From JAXHUM01 sp034189325 (lineage in GTDB: Bacteria; Desulfobacterota; DSM-4660; Desulfatiglandales; Desulfatiglandaceae), in assembly GCA_034189325.1 (NCBI GenBank), contig JAXHUM010000126.1, positions 1-38,509 on the forward strand: DNA of 38,509 nucleotides. Direction: 5' to 3'. A program made the position numbers and the translations under genes. The notes under the pieces are model-generated. The model searched no databases and was not told the DNA's origin. It saw only the letters and a list, made by a program, of their open reading frames with translations. This document shows, in pieces, positions 16,845 to 24,996 of the stretch (positions within the stretch are counted from its first letter, which is position 1; each line of letters begins with the position of its first letter).

Positions 16845-17777
16845 ATGGCCGAAAAGAGCAAAAAGACTTCGCTTAGGATAGTCCCCCCTGGAAAGAAGAG
16901 ATGCGTGTGGATGGAGGCAGGTGTTGTCTCCTACAAGTTGTGCGACAATAATTATGACTGCTCCACATGTGCCTATGATCATGGGATGCAATTGAAGGTT
17001 TCACGGCAGAAGCAGAGTTCCATGGGAGGTGCCCACGTTGAGATGTCTCCTGACAAGTTCACCGGAACATGGGCGGAGAAGATGATGCTTTTGCCCGCTT
17101 CCCAACGAAAGTGCCGTTATATGATTACCGGAGAGGTGGAACGTAAGATCTGCCCAAATGCGTATGAGTGCGGCAACTGTTCATTTGACCAGATGATGCA
17201 AGCGCGTCAGCAGGCCGAACCGGCAACGGTTCATCGAGGCCGTCTGGTGGCTGGATTTGAGATGGCCGAAGGGATCTACTACCATGAGGGTCATACATGG
17301 GCCAGGCCGGAATATGGTGGACGGGTGAGAGTGGGATTTGACGATTTCGCGCAAAAAATCATGGGAAATCTCAGCCGGATTGAACTCCCCAGTGTCGGCG
17401 GTGAAGTCAAACAGGGGCAGGCTGGAATTCAGGTCAGGCGCAACGGGGACATGGCAAAGGTCCTCTCTCCAATTGACGGCATTGTGACCTTTACCAACAA
17501 TGCCCTCAAGGACCAACCGGAACTCATCAATGAATCGCCTTATGACAAGGGGTGGTTATGCATCATAGAGCCGACAAAGCTACGCAAAAACCTGAAAGAA
17601 CTGCTTTACGGAGAAGAGGCTGAGGAGTTTGTCAGGGAGGAAAAAGAAAACCTGTTCGCCAGGGCTAATGAAGATATGAGGATAGCTGCCGATGGTGGTG
17701 TTTCAGTGGATGATATTTTTGAGGGAGTGGAGTCCAAAGACTGGGCCGAGTTTGTAAAGACCTTTCTCAGATCTTGA
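16845..17777 (+). CDS. Cysteine-rich GcvH-like protein without the lipoyl lysine
   Basis: A 310-residue protein. Residues 19-48 and 89-118 are two copies of one module with identical spacing, C-x12-C-x5-C-x2-C-x2-D-x2-M-Q, plausible metal- or cluster-binding units. Residues about 140-250 resemble glycine-cleavage H protein (YYHEGHTWARPE, VRVGFDDFAQKIMG, LSPIDGIVTFTN, ESPYDKGWLCIIEP). In true GcvH the lipoylated Lys lies eight residues before the Pro of the second motif; here that position is Gly, in NGDMAKVLSP, so ordinary lipoylation seems impossible unless the nearby Lys substitutes. GGAGG precedes the ATG. A sigma-54 promoter and a palindrome lie upstream and a terminator follows, so it is a single-gene unit, probably a target of the adjacent two-component system. 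Its role is unknown; the setting suggests redox or C1 regulation. Confidence 0.8.
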   Translation: MAEKSKKTSLRIVPPGKKRCVWMEAGVVSYKLCDNNYDCSTCAYDHGMQLKVSRQKQSSMGGAHVEMSPDKFTGTWAEKMMLLPASQRKCRYMITGEVERKICPNAYECGNCSFDQMMQARQQAEPATVHRGRLVAGFEMAEGIYYHEGHTWARPEYGGRVRVGFDDFAQKIMGNLSRIELPSVGGEVKQGQAGIQVRRNGDMAKVLSPIDGIVTFTNNALKDQPELINESPYDKGWLCIIEPTKLRKNLKELLYGEEAEEFVREEKENLFARANEDMRIAADGGVSVDDIFEGVESKDWAEFVKTFLRS

Positions 17778-17812
17778 ATGCCGTTGCCGTCTGGTAATCC
17801 TTAATTCCATTG

Positions 17813-17848
17813 AAAGGCCTGTCTATGTAACAATGACAGGCCTTTTTT
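17813..17848 (+). terminator. Intrinsic terminator after the GcvH-like gene
   Basis: AAAGGCCTGTC (17813-17823) pairs perfectly with GACAGGCCTTT (17835-17845) across an 11-nt loop, and the T run continues to 17848. Confidence 0.9.
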
Positions 17849-17913
17849 GTGAAACCGTTCCCCTCCTAGGATTGGGTAGGTAACCCATTGAATGTCTCGC
17901 CCTGTCTTCTAAA

Positions 17914-17942
17914 TTGACAATAAGCTCCCTATCATGTAGAAA
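17914..17942 (+). promoter_or_regulatory. Sigma-70 promoter for the zinc-ribbon/queD/kdsB/recJ unit
   Basis: TTGACA at 17914-17919 and TAGAAA at 17937-17942 are 17 bases apart. The predicted start near 17950 leaves a leader of about 140 nt with two hairpins. Confidence 0.55.
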
Positions 17943-17978
17943 TCCCCTAGAAGATAACCTGCGGCATTCAATAAATTC

Positions 17979-18040
17979 GGGCCGGGCTAGTGGGCGGCGG
18001 TGCCTTTCCGGCCCCTTTAAGACGTTTCGGGTTTAAAGGG
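17979..18040 (+). promoter_or_regulatory. Structured 5' leader with two overlapping hairpins
   Basis: GGGCCGG (17979-17985) pairs with CCGGCCC (18008-18014), and CCCTTTAA (18013-18020) pairs with TTAAAGGG (18033-18040). The two stems share bases 18013-18014, so they compete or stack. No T run follows. It matches no riboswitch I know. Confidence 0.35.
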
Positions 18041-18092
18041 CTTGGGGAAATCGCACCAATTTGAAGAACTTGAGGCAGAGAGGAGATCAACC

Positions 18093-18404
18093 ATGAAGTG
18101 CCCACATTGTGATGAACAGATACCAGGCACAGCGTGCCCGGATTGTGGAGAAATGAATCCTGAGACCGCCAACTACTGCATGAGTTGTGGGGCTTATGTT
18201 TCACGGGATGCGGACGAATCTATGGAAGGTGAGGATGGGTTCAGTCTTGAAGACAGGGTCCTATGTCCCGACGGCACTTGTACAGGGATTATTATTGATG
18301 GGAAGTGTACGGATTGCGGCAAATCACCGTCCGATCACGATGAAGAGCCGTCCGACGAGGTCCGGGAGAATCCCGAAGACCATGAGAAGGACGGGACTGA
18401 GTGA
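18093..18404 (+). CDS. Small zinc-ribbon protein, function unknown
   Basis: A 103-residue protein with three Cys pairs at the N-terminus (MKCPHCDEQIPGTACPDCG, then NYCMSCG) typical of zinc ribbons, then a fourth zinc-type motif (CPDGTCTGIIIDGKCTDCG, about residues 60-78) and a very acidic tail. ATG 18093 follows GAGGAGA; an upstream ATG at 18042 adds a non-conserved leader and is rejected. The gene is first in a tight unit with queD (12 bases later). Such ribbons often mediate protein contacts; nothing shows a specific role here. Confidence 0.75.
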   Translation: MKCPHCDEQIPGTACPDCGEMNPETANYCMSCGAYVSRDADESMEGEDGFSLEDRVLCPDGTCTGIIIDGKCTDCGKSPSDHDEEPSDEVRENPEDHEKDGTE

Positions 18405-18416
18405 GGAAAGAGACCT

Positions 18417-18788
18417 ATGTATGAGTTAAGAGTCATCACCCGGTTTGCCTCGGCCCATCAACTGAGGGATTATGGCGGCAAGTGCGAAAACCTTCATGGC
18501 CATAACTGGAAAATAGAGGTCTTTGTAACGGGAGATAGCCTTGAAGATAATGGCCTGCTGATTGATTTTCGACTTGTCAAGGAAGCCGCCAAGAGTGTAG
18601 TGGACAAGTTGGACCATCAGTGTTTGAATGAAATCGATCCGTTCACGACTCAGAACCCGTCTTCGGAGAATATTGCGCGTTATCTATTTGAATCTCTTTC
18701 TCAGAAGCTGAATAATAGAATGATCAGGGTCAGCAGGGTAAGCGCATGGGAATCGGACACGGCCTGTGCGAGTTACTCCGAACCCTGA
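18417..18788 (+). CDS. queD: 6-carboxytetrahydropterin synthase / 6-pyruvoyl-tetrahydropterin synthase family
   Basis: Converts dihydroneopterin triphosphate to a 6-substituted tetrahydropterin, in bacteria usually the second step of queuosine (7-deazaguanine) synthesis. The 123-residue length is typical. Zinc ligands are seen as H14 in ASAH and H27/H29 in NLHGH; catalytic Cys23 lies in GKCENLHGH; the C-terminal Glu is in WESDTACA. It starts at ATG 18417 after GAGGAAAG, 12 bases after the zinc-ribbon gene. No other queuosine gene is in the window, so a different pterin role cannot be excluded. Confidence 0.9.
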   Translation: MYELRVITRFASAHQLRDYGGKCENLHGHNWKIEVFVTGDSLEDNGLLIDFRLVKEAAKSVVDKLDHQCLNEIDPFTTQNPSSENIARYLFESLSQKLNNRMIRVSRVSAWESDTACASYSEP

Positions 18789-18816
18789 ATCTGATGTCGG
18801 GTCCTGTCGAGGAATT

Positions 18817-19551
18817 ATGAAGAAGGTTGGTTTTATACCAGCGAGATATGATTCGAGCCGTTTCCCCGGAAAGCCCCTGGCATTGATTGCCGGAAAGCCG
18901 ATGATCCGGCATGTCTATGAAAGGGCCCTCTCATGTCCCGATCTTACCGAGGTCTGGGTGGCGACGGATGACGAGCGCATCTTCTCCGCCGTTATTGGAT
19001 TCGAAGGCAAGGCCCTGATGACGGGCAAGGCCCATTGCTCCGGCACGGACCGGGTCTTTGAGGCGGCCTCGAAAATTGGTTTGGACGAAGATGACATCGT
19101 CGTCAATATCCAGGGCGATCAGCCGGCCTTCAACCCGTCGGTTATCTCTCAACTGGTCAACATTCTCCTAGATGACAAATCAATCCCCATGGCGACCCTG
19201 ATGTGGAAGGTCACAGCCGAAAACCCTTTGAAGAGCCCCAGCGATGTCACGGTTGTGACCGATAGCAGGGGCTTTGCCCTCTATTTTTCCCGTTCCCCTA
19301 TCCCGTTCTGCCGTGAGGCGGAACCGGGCCATGCCTATTACAAGCATCTTGGGTTTTACGGGTATCGGATGTCTTTCCTTTCTCAGTTTGCCCGACTTTC
19401 GGAAGGAGCCCTTGAATCGATTGAGAAGTTGGAGATGTTGAGGGCCCTCGAACATGGTTATCAGATCAAGGTGCTGGAGACTCCCTTTGATTCCGTGGAG
19501 GTTGATAGTCCCGAACACATCCAAAAGGTGGAAGGAATGATCAGGGTGTGA
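18817..19551 (+). CDS. kdsB: 3-deoxy-manno-octulosonate cytidylyltransferase (CMP-KDO synthetase)
   Basis: Activates KDO with CTP for lipopolysaccharide inner-core synthesis in the cytoplasm, which marks the host as Gram-negative. At 244 residues it has normal length. Motifs: FIPARYDSSRFPGKPL at the nucleotide-binding N-terminus, ELTxVWVATDDERI-type segment (TEVWVATDDERI), VNIQGDQPAFNP, YFSRSPIPFCR and the C-terminal VDSPEHIQKVEG. ATG 18817 with GAGG upstream is preferred to the in-frame ATG at 18766, which overlaps queD and adds a non-conserved leader. Its TGA overlaps the GTG start of recJ, so the two are probably translationally coupled. Confidence 0.95.
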   Translation: MKKVGFIPARYDSSRFPGKPLALIAGKPMIRHVYERALSCPDLTEVWVATDDERIFSAVIGFEGKALMTGKAHCSGTDRVFEAASKIGLDEDDIVVNIQGDQPAFNPSVISQLVNILLDDKSIPMATLMWKVTAENPLKSPSDVTVVTDSRGFALYFSRSPIPFCREAEPGHAYYKHLGFYGYRMSFLSQFARLSEGALESIEKLEMLRALEHGYQIKVLETPFDSVEVDSPEHIQKVEGMIRV

Positions 19552-21305
19552 AACCCACCAAACTTCTTCGACAAAGCCCTGTCGCGATAACCCCCAAGAC
19601 TTGGGACCTGAAGGCCTCCTCTCCCCTTGTATCGGAGCTGTCTAGTAAGACCGGCCTGACTCCCCTCCAGGCTCGAGTCCTGATTAACCGGGGCATATCA
19701 GACAAAGATGCTGTCCGCTCCTTTATGGACCCACGGCTGGCGGACATGGCGGATCCCATGCTCTTAAAGGGGATGGATAAGGTCCTTTCCACCATTCTTA
19801 AGGCCGTTGAGAAGAATGAAAAAATTACCATATATGGAGATTACGATGCGGACGGACTGACCGCAACGGCGCTCCTCTTACATTTTTTCAGTAGTCTTGA
19901 TATCCCCGTCTCCTCCTATATCCCCAATCGATTCACCGAAGGTTACGGCCTGAATAGTTCCGCCGTCGATATCATTGCCAAAAACGGTACCGGGCTTCTT
20001 ATTACCGTGGATTGCGGTATTTCAGACTCAGCGGTCATAGCCCAGGCCCTGAATTCCGGTATGGAGGTGGTGGTCACGGATCATCATCAAATCCCTGAGG
20101 ACTACGAGGCCCTCTGTCCGGTGATAAACCCGCACCAGCCTGGATGTTGTTTCCCATACAAGGAGCTTGCAGGCGTGGGCCTGGCGTTTTTCCTGGTGGT
20201 CGCACTAAGAGCGGCCTTGAGGGAAAAAGGAATGTTTGAGGCCGACCAGGAACCGGATTTGAGAATCTACCTGGATCTTGTCGCCCTTGGGACGGTGGGA
20301 GACAGGGTCCCGCTCCTGGGTCAGAACCGGATACTTGTCGCAAATGGGCTTTCCAGGATTGCCTGGTCAAGGTGGGCGGGCATCGAGGCGATAAAAGAGG
20401 TCTCAGGCGTCAACGAAAGCGACATAACAAGCGATGATCTCGGTTTCAGACTCGCGCCACGGTTGAATGCGCCGGGGAGGATGGATGATCCCGAGATCGG
20501 GCTGGCACTATTGATGGCTCGAGATACTTCTGTGGCAAAAAACCTGGCAGAGGAAACCAATAGCGCTAATAGGCACAGACAGAGGGTAGAGCAGGGCATC
20601 CTTGAAGAGATAGAAGAGAGTTTGATCCATCCACGCGAATTGAGTGAGTCAAGAGTCCTTGTGGTGGCAGGGAGGGATTGGCACCAGGGAGTCCTCGGGA
20701 TTGTCGCCTCGAGGCTTGTGGAGAGGTACTATAGGCCTACGTTGGTTATGGATATCAAGGATGGTCTCGCAGTTGGTTCAGGAAGAAGCATAAAAGGCTT
20801 TAACCTTTACGGGGCCTTGTGCCGCCTCAGTTATCTCCTCGAAAAATTCGGGGGCCATGCTCATGCAGCCGGTTTTACATTGAGGAAGGAAAATATCGAG
20901 AAGTTGAAAAATGGGCTGAGGGATCTTGCGGCTCAGGCCCTGGTAAAAGAGGATTTACGCCCGACCATAAAGGTGGACGGCGAGATCTCTCTTGAAGCAT
21001 TGAGTGTTGAAATAATTCATCAGATAAGGGCTTTATCTCCATTTGGAGAGGGAAATCCCGAGCCTATTTTTTGGGTTCGTTCGGTGGATGTCCTTGATTC
21101 CCGGATCGTAGGAGAGAGGCACCTAAAGCTGAGAGTCAGGGAGAAACAAAAGGTCTTTGACGCGATCGGTTTCGGCATGTCAGGGTGGCATCCTCTTACG
21201 GGAGAGACCATCCAGATGCTTTTTACGCCCCAAATGAATTGCTGGAAGGGGCATAAGAGTATACAGCTCAGAATCGTTGATCTCAAAAGGCCTGTGGATC
21301 TTTAG
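19548..21305 (+). CDS. recJ: Single-stranded-DNA-specific exonuclease RecJ
   Basis: 5'-3' single-strand exonuclease for recombination and mismatch repair. The 585 residues contain the DHH phosphoesterase motifs ITIYGDYDADGLTATALL (about 95), TVDCGISD, VVTDHHQIPED (about 175), LGTVGDRVPL, and the DHHA1 motif GGHAHAAGF (about 437), followed by the C-terminal OB-like domain. The start codon is GTG, overlapping the kdsB stop (GTGA). It ends 2 bases before the convergent ACT-domain gene, and no terminator is visible in the gap. Confidence 0.95.
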   Translation: MKPTKLLRQSPVAITPKTWDLKASSPLVSELSSKTGLTPLQARVLINRGISDKDAVRSFMDPRLADMADPMLLKGMDKVLSTILKAVEKNEKITIYGDYDADGLTATALLLHFFSSLDIPVSSYIPNRFTEGYGLNSSAVDIIAKNGTGLLITVDCGISDSAVIAQALNSGMEVVVTDHHQIPEDYEALCPVINPHQPGCCFPYKELAGVGLAFFLVVALRAALREKGMFEADQEPDLRIYLDLVALGTVGDRVPLLGQNRILVANGLSRIAWSRWAGIEAIKEVSGVNESDITSDDLGFRLAPRLNAPGRMDDPEIGLALLMARDTSVAKNLAEETNSANRHRQRVEQGILEEIEESLIHPRELSESRVLVVAGRDWHQGVLGIVASRLVERYYRPTLVMDIKDGLAVGSGRSIKGFNLYGALCRLSYLLEKFGGHAHAAGFTLRKENIEKLKNGLRDLAAQALVKEDLRPTIKVDGEISLEALSVEIIHQIRALSPFGEGNPEPIFWVRSVDVLDSRIVGERHLKLRVREKQKVFDAIGFGMSGWHPLTGETIQMLFTPQMNCWKGHKSIQLRIVDLKRPVDL

Positions 21306-21307
21306 CG

Positions 21308-21790
21308 CTAATCTGAAAAGATGCGGGCTGCCAGCTCGATATCTTCCGGGCAGAAGACAAAGAGGGATTTCTTCCCTTCCGAGAGTGCTGACCCATAAAC
21401 ATAGTTAATGTTGATCCCTTCCTCTCCAAACCTTTTTGCCATCTTGGCCAGCGTGCCCGGCGCATTGTCAATTTCCAAGGCGATTACCGGCATCATGTCA
21501 AAGACGTAACCTGCCTTTGAGAGAAGATCGATGCCCCTGTCCGTGTTATCCACGAGAAGACGGATCAGGGCATGATCTGCCGAGTCTTTTTTCATAGAAC
21601 CGTAGCTGGCCGCAGGGGCAATGCGCTTTAGAGATTTTCCCCTTGCTCTGAACAGCTCCTGTACATAGTCGGAAGCGTCCTGAATCGTCAGGGCATCAAT
21701 ATTGATCTTTGCTTCTGACAGCAGGGAAGCCAGTTTTCCTAACTCACCCGGTACATTCTCAAGGAAAAGGGATATTTCCGTTCTTACCAT
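21308..21790 (-). CDS. Tandem ACT-domain protein
   Basis: A 160-residue protein made of two ACT domains: residues 1-70 (ISLFLENVPGELGKLASLLSEAKINIDALTI) and 80-150 (VIALEIDNAPGTLAKMAKRFGEEGININYVYG). ACT domains bind amino acids or similar small molecules. Stand-alone tandem ACT proteins of this length often sit near phenylacetate-CoA ligase or amino-acid genes in anaerobes, but no such gene is adjacent here. It precedes nothing on its strand and follows hflKC by 31 bases, so it may be the last gene of that unit. Ligand unknown. Confidence 0.85.
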   Translation of the reverse strand: MVRTEISLFLENVPGELGKLASLLSEAKINIDALTIQDASDYVQELFRARGKSLKRIAPAASYGSMKKDSADHALIRLLVDNTDRGIDLLSKAGYVFDMMPVIALEIDNAPGTLAKMAKRFGEEGININYVYGSALSEGKKSLFVFCPEDIELAARIFSD

Positions 21791-21821
21791 TTTTATTCTC
21801 CCATAACGGGGCTAATCCGGC

Positions 21822-22772
21822 TTAGTTCGGACTGACCTCCCCCTTAAACGTCTTCAAGTATTTGAAAAAGTCGGAATCCGTCGACAGAACGAGGGAGTTA
21901 TCCTTGTCCAGGGTCTGTTTATACACATCCAGAGTTTTCAGAAAGGAATAAAGCTCTGGGTCCACATTGTAGGCATTCGCGTATATACGTGTGGCCTTTG
22001 CGTCGGCCTCACCCTTTATTTCCTGAGCCTTTCTGTAGGCCTCAGAGGTGATTTTCTTCAATGCCTTTTCCCTTTTTCCCTCTATCTTCCGCGCTTCTCC
22101 TTCACCCTCGGAGCGGAATTTCTGAGCGATTTGTTTTCTCTCAGCGATCATTCTTCCATAGACGGATCGTTGGACCTGCTCGACATAGTTAAGGCGCTTC
22201 ATTTGCACATCAACGAGTTCTATGCCGAAATCTTTCAGTTTCGGACTGGCCTGTTCCTGGATTCCCTTTAGAATCTCTTGCCTCCCGGTCGTGATATCGC
22301 CTATGACTCTCTGTCCTTCACCCTTCTCAACCCCCAATTCAGATATGTCCAGTTCTCTGTTGGTCCATCGGACCGTCTCAATAAGGGGGTTCTCCGCGAT
22401 AAAATTACGGACCGCCGCGTCAATGATATCGTCCAGTCGCGCCATGGCTCCAACTTCGTTGCTCACCGTTTGGAAAAACTTTAGTGCATCGACAATCTTC
22501 CATCTGGCAAAGGTGTCGACATAGATGTATGTCTTGTCCAGGGTGGGGACTTCGCTCGGATCACCGTCCCATTCGAGAAGGTTCTTTCTAAAGCGGTTGA
22601 CGTTTTGGATGATCGGCACTTTTAAATTCAGTCCCGGTTCTGTTATGGGGGCACCGATAACTTTTCCAAACTGAGTAATGACAACCTGCTCGGTCTCGTC
22701 AATCACGTAGAGCGATGAGTAAAGGCCGATCGCGATGATCGCCATGGGAATCAGGAGAATCTTGAATTTCAT
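21822..22772 (-). CDS. hflC: SPFH-domain membrane protein HflC
   Basis: Inner-membrane partner of HflK that assembles with the FtsH protease and modulates its activity. The 316 residues begin with one transmembrane anchor (ILLIPMAIIAIGLYSSLYVI), then the SPFH domain (VVITQFGKVIGAPITEPGLNLKVP), a coiled Ala/Glu/Lys-rich region (AEGEARKIEGKREKALKK type) and a C-terminal LKTLDVYKQTL segment. Its ATG overlaps the hflK stop by 4 bases, the usual hflK-hflC coupling. FtsH is not in the window. Confidence 0.93.
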   Translation of the reverse strand: MKFKILLIPMAIIAIGLYSSLYVIDETEQVVITQFGKVIGAPITEPGLNLKVPIIQNVNRFRKNLLEWDGDPSEVPTLDKTYIYVDTFARWKIVDALKFFQTVSNEVGAMARLDDIIDAAVRNFIAENPLIETVRWTNRELDISELGVEKGEGQRVIGDITTGRQEILKGIQEQASPKLKDFGIELVDVQMKRLNYVEQVQRSVYGRMIAERKQIAQKFRSEGEGEARKIEGKREKALKKITSEAYRKAQEIKGEADAKATRIYANAYNVDPELYSFLKTLDVYKQTLDKDNSLVLSTDSDFFKYLKTFKGEVSPN

Positions 22773-23821
22773 TTTTTACCTCCTTCCGGAAGTGCCAGAT
22801 TGAGCAGGGGTAGAAGGTTTTTCTGATCGGAATCAACAATATATATCTTCCCCAGTTTCGGGAAGATCTCTTGAATGGACTCAAGATACATCCTCCTGAG
22901 AGTGACGTCCTTTGCCTTCTTGTATTCTTCATGGAGGGCAAGAAATCTTGTGGCGTCTCCTTCCGCACGGTTCAGTCGGTCAAGGGCATATCCCTCCGCT
23001 TTACTGATCGTCTTTTCGGCGTTTCCCCTTGCAGCAGGGATGACCTTGTTGTAGGCCTCATTCGCCTGGTAGATCATCTTCTCTTTTTCCTGAATAGACT
23101 GATTGACCTCATTAAAGGAGGGTTGGACCGGTTCCGGAACATTCGTCTTTTTCATCTCTATCGTCGTTACCTTGATTCCTGTTTCTGCCTCATTTAACAT
23201 CTTTTGTAAGAGCTCTCTGGATTTGGTGGCTATTTCCTCTCGTTTACTGATCACCTCGTTAATGCTCCTGTCCCCTACCACCAGCCGCATACTCGCTTCA
23301 GCCAGATCCCTGAGGGTCCCCCTAACATCGCGGACCTTAAAAAGATAGTCGTAAGGATTGTTGATGCGGTATTGCACGATCCAGGGCACAAGGGCGACAT
23401 TGAGATCCCCGGTCAGCATGAGGGATTCACCCAAGAAGGCGGTTTCGGATGCATACCTGGTCCGGACACCCGGCTGAATCGTTCGAAGGCCGAATTCCTC
23501 CTTAAAGACATATTTGACCTTTACATTTTTATTGTTTTCAATGCCTAAGGGGAGTTTGAAGTTGAGACCCGAAGGTACGGTTCTGTTGTATTTCCCGAAT
23601 CTCTGAACCACTCCCACCTCGTCTACCCCAACAGTGAAAAAAGAGCCCATAGCGACAAATACAAGAGCGATCAAAACAATAATAATCCAGGCCTTCCCCG
23701 GCAAATTCCCCTTTGCGCTCCTTATCTTGTCAATGACTTCATCCATCCCCGGCGGCTCTATGGAACCTCCGCCCGGTCGGCTCTTCTTCTGCTGCTGTAA
23801 TTTGTCCCAATCCCAGGCCAT
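22769..23821 (-). CDS. hflK: SPFH-domain membrane protein HflK
   Basis: First gene of the hflKC pair. The 350 residues carry a Gly/Pro-rich cytoplasmic N-terminus (MAWDWDKLQQQKK, RPGGGSIEPPG), one transmembrane helix near residues 43-63 (AWIIIVLIALVFVAMGSFFTV), then the SPFH domain (VGVVQRFGKYNRTVPSGLNFKLP) and a long helical region with ARGNAEKTISKAEGYA. GGAG seven bases before the ATG supports the start. It is divergent from the DUF721 gene; the 153-base gap has TTGACG with a poorly spaced TATAGT on the minus strand as a weak promoter candidate. Confidence 0.93.
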   Translation of the reverse strand: MAWDWDKLQQQKKSRPGGGSIEPPGMDEVIDKIRSAKGNLPGKAWIIIVLIALVFVAMGSFFTVGVDEVGVVQRFGKYNRTVPSGLNFKLPLGIENNKNVKVKYVFKEEFGLRTIQPGVRTRYASETAFLGESLMLTGDLNVALVPWIVQYRINNPYDYLFKVRDVRGTLRDLAEASMRLVVGDRSINEVISKREEIATKSRELLQKMLNEAETGIKVTTIEMKKTNVPEPVQPSFNEVNQSIQEKEKMIYQANEAYNKVIPAARGNAEKTISKAEGYALDRLNRAEGDATRFLALHEEYKKAKDVTLRRMYLESIQEIFPKLGKIYIVDSDQKNLLPLLNLALPEGGKK

Positions 23822-23974
23822 AAAATAACTCCGTTCCTGTATGTTTATGTTTCAATAGACTCGGGCCGGACAAGCCCTATTACTGAAAACTATAGATAAA
23901 AATAGAGGACGTCAAGAGATAATGACTATTTAAGTTCACTTGACTTTAATCCTGAAGCTATTTAACCTCATGGC

Positions 23975-24283
23975 ATGACTCTCAACGACGGGACAATGAC
24001 ATCCCTGAAGGATATCCTAGCGGATCTTTTTGGTGAAGGGGGGCTTCCCTTTGTCCCTGAAGATGCAGATATTTGGAAGGTGTGGGAAGAGGTGGTCGGG
24101 CCTGTCATCTCCAAAAGTGCTCAGCCTCACAGGATCAAGGAGGGAAGGCTGAGAGTCACGGTGACCGATCCTATCTGGTTGCAGGAACTTGAATTTATGG
24201 AGAAGGCAATCAGGGAGAAACTGAATGCCAGGTTGGCACGGGCGGCCGTGAAGAGGATAGAATTCAGGCTGGGGTCCTTTTAG
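23975..24283 (+). CDS. DUF721 (DciA-like) protein
   Basis: A 102-residue DUF721-family protein. Visible features are WKVWEEVVGPVISKSAQPHRIKEGRLRVTV and WLQELEFMEKAIREKLNARL, the core of the domain. DciA members help load or operate the replicative helicase DnaB where DnaC is absent. This short form contains little beyond the core domain, so that role is inference. Either ATG 23975 or 23996 could be the start; TTGACT and TAACCT 17 bases apart lie so close upstream that 23996 would fit a leadered transcript better. Its 3' end overlaps the convergent methyltransferase gene by 4 bases. Confidence 0.75.
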   Translation: MTLNDGTMTSLKDILADLFGEGGLPFVPEDADIWKVWEEVVGPVISKSAQPHRIKEGRLRVTVTDPIWLQELEFMEKAIREKLNARLARAAVKRIEFRLGSF

Positions 24284-24996
24284 ATGGAGAAATCACCCTG
24301 TCCAATGACGGGAGGGGTTATTTCTACTCCAGGTCTGCCTCCTGACAACGCCTCTATGAGTACCAGCTCGGCACTTGATGAGAGGCCGGGATATTGGACT
24401 TGGATCTTCTTGGGTTCAAGACCGTGCCGGCGCATACGTACCAGAACATCGGTCAGACGGAAGGCCGGATAGATTAAGGCGAGCCTTCCTTTTTTTCGAA
24501 GAAGATCCTTTGCGCCAAGCAGTATATCGTCTAGAGATACGAGTATTTCATGCCTTGCGATGGCCCTCCGTGAATCAGGGTTGATGCGCCCCCTCCTTAC
24601 CTGTTGATAAGGCGGATTGCACACCACTACATCGGCGGAACCCTTGGGAAAAGGGGCGTGTTTGATGTCTCCCACGACTATATCCATCCTGTCTTGTACT
24701 CCGTTGAGAAAGGCATTCCGAGCTGCCTGTGATGCGAGTTCTTCTTGAATCTCTAATCCAAAGGCATGTCTCAAATTCCTTGTCAAAAGCAGGACGAGGA
24801 GTATCACGGCGCAGCCTGTGCCGAGATCAACAATTATGTCTTTTGGGCGGATAGTGACAAACTGAGAGAGAAGGATAGCGTCAATAGAGAAGCGATAGCC
24901 CTCTTTTGATTGGATCAATCTCAGGCGACCATCCATAAAACAGTCAATACACTCACCGTTTTTCAGTTCGACTTCATTGGATTTGGATGGTTTCAT
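24280..24996 (-). CDS. TrmN6-like N6-adenine methyltransferase (tRNA1(Val)-type)
   Basis: A class I SAM-dependent methyltransferase of 238 residues. It has IVDLGTGCAVILLVLL (motif I, SAM binding), FGLEIQEELASQAARNA, and the catalytic VVVCNPPYQ, an NPPY motif typical of enzymes methylating an exocyclic amine. The N-terminal LIQSKEGYRFSIDAILLSQF matches the YfiC/TrmN6 group, which modifies A37 of tRNA-Val. The start overlaps the upstream DUF1015 gene by 23 bases, indicating translational coupling. The exact tRNA target is not deducible here. Confidence 0.85.
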   Translation of the reverse strand: MKPSKSNEVELKNGECIDCFMDGRLRLIQSKEGYRFSIDAILLSQFVTIRPKDIIVDLGTGCAVILLVLLLTRNLRHAFGLEIQEELASQAARNAFLNGVQDRMDIVVGDIKHAPFPKGSADVVVCNPPYQQVRRGRINPDSRRAIARHEILVSLDDILLGAKDLLRKKGRLALIYPAFRLTDVLVRMRRHGLEPKKIQVQYPGLSSSAELVLIEALSGGRPGVEITPPVIGQGDFSI

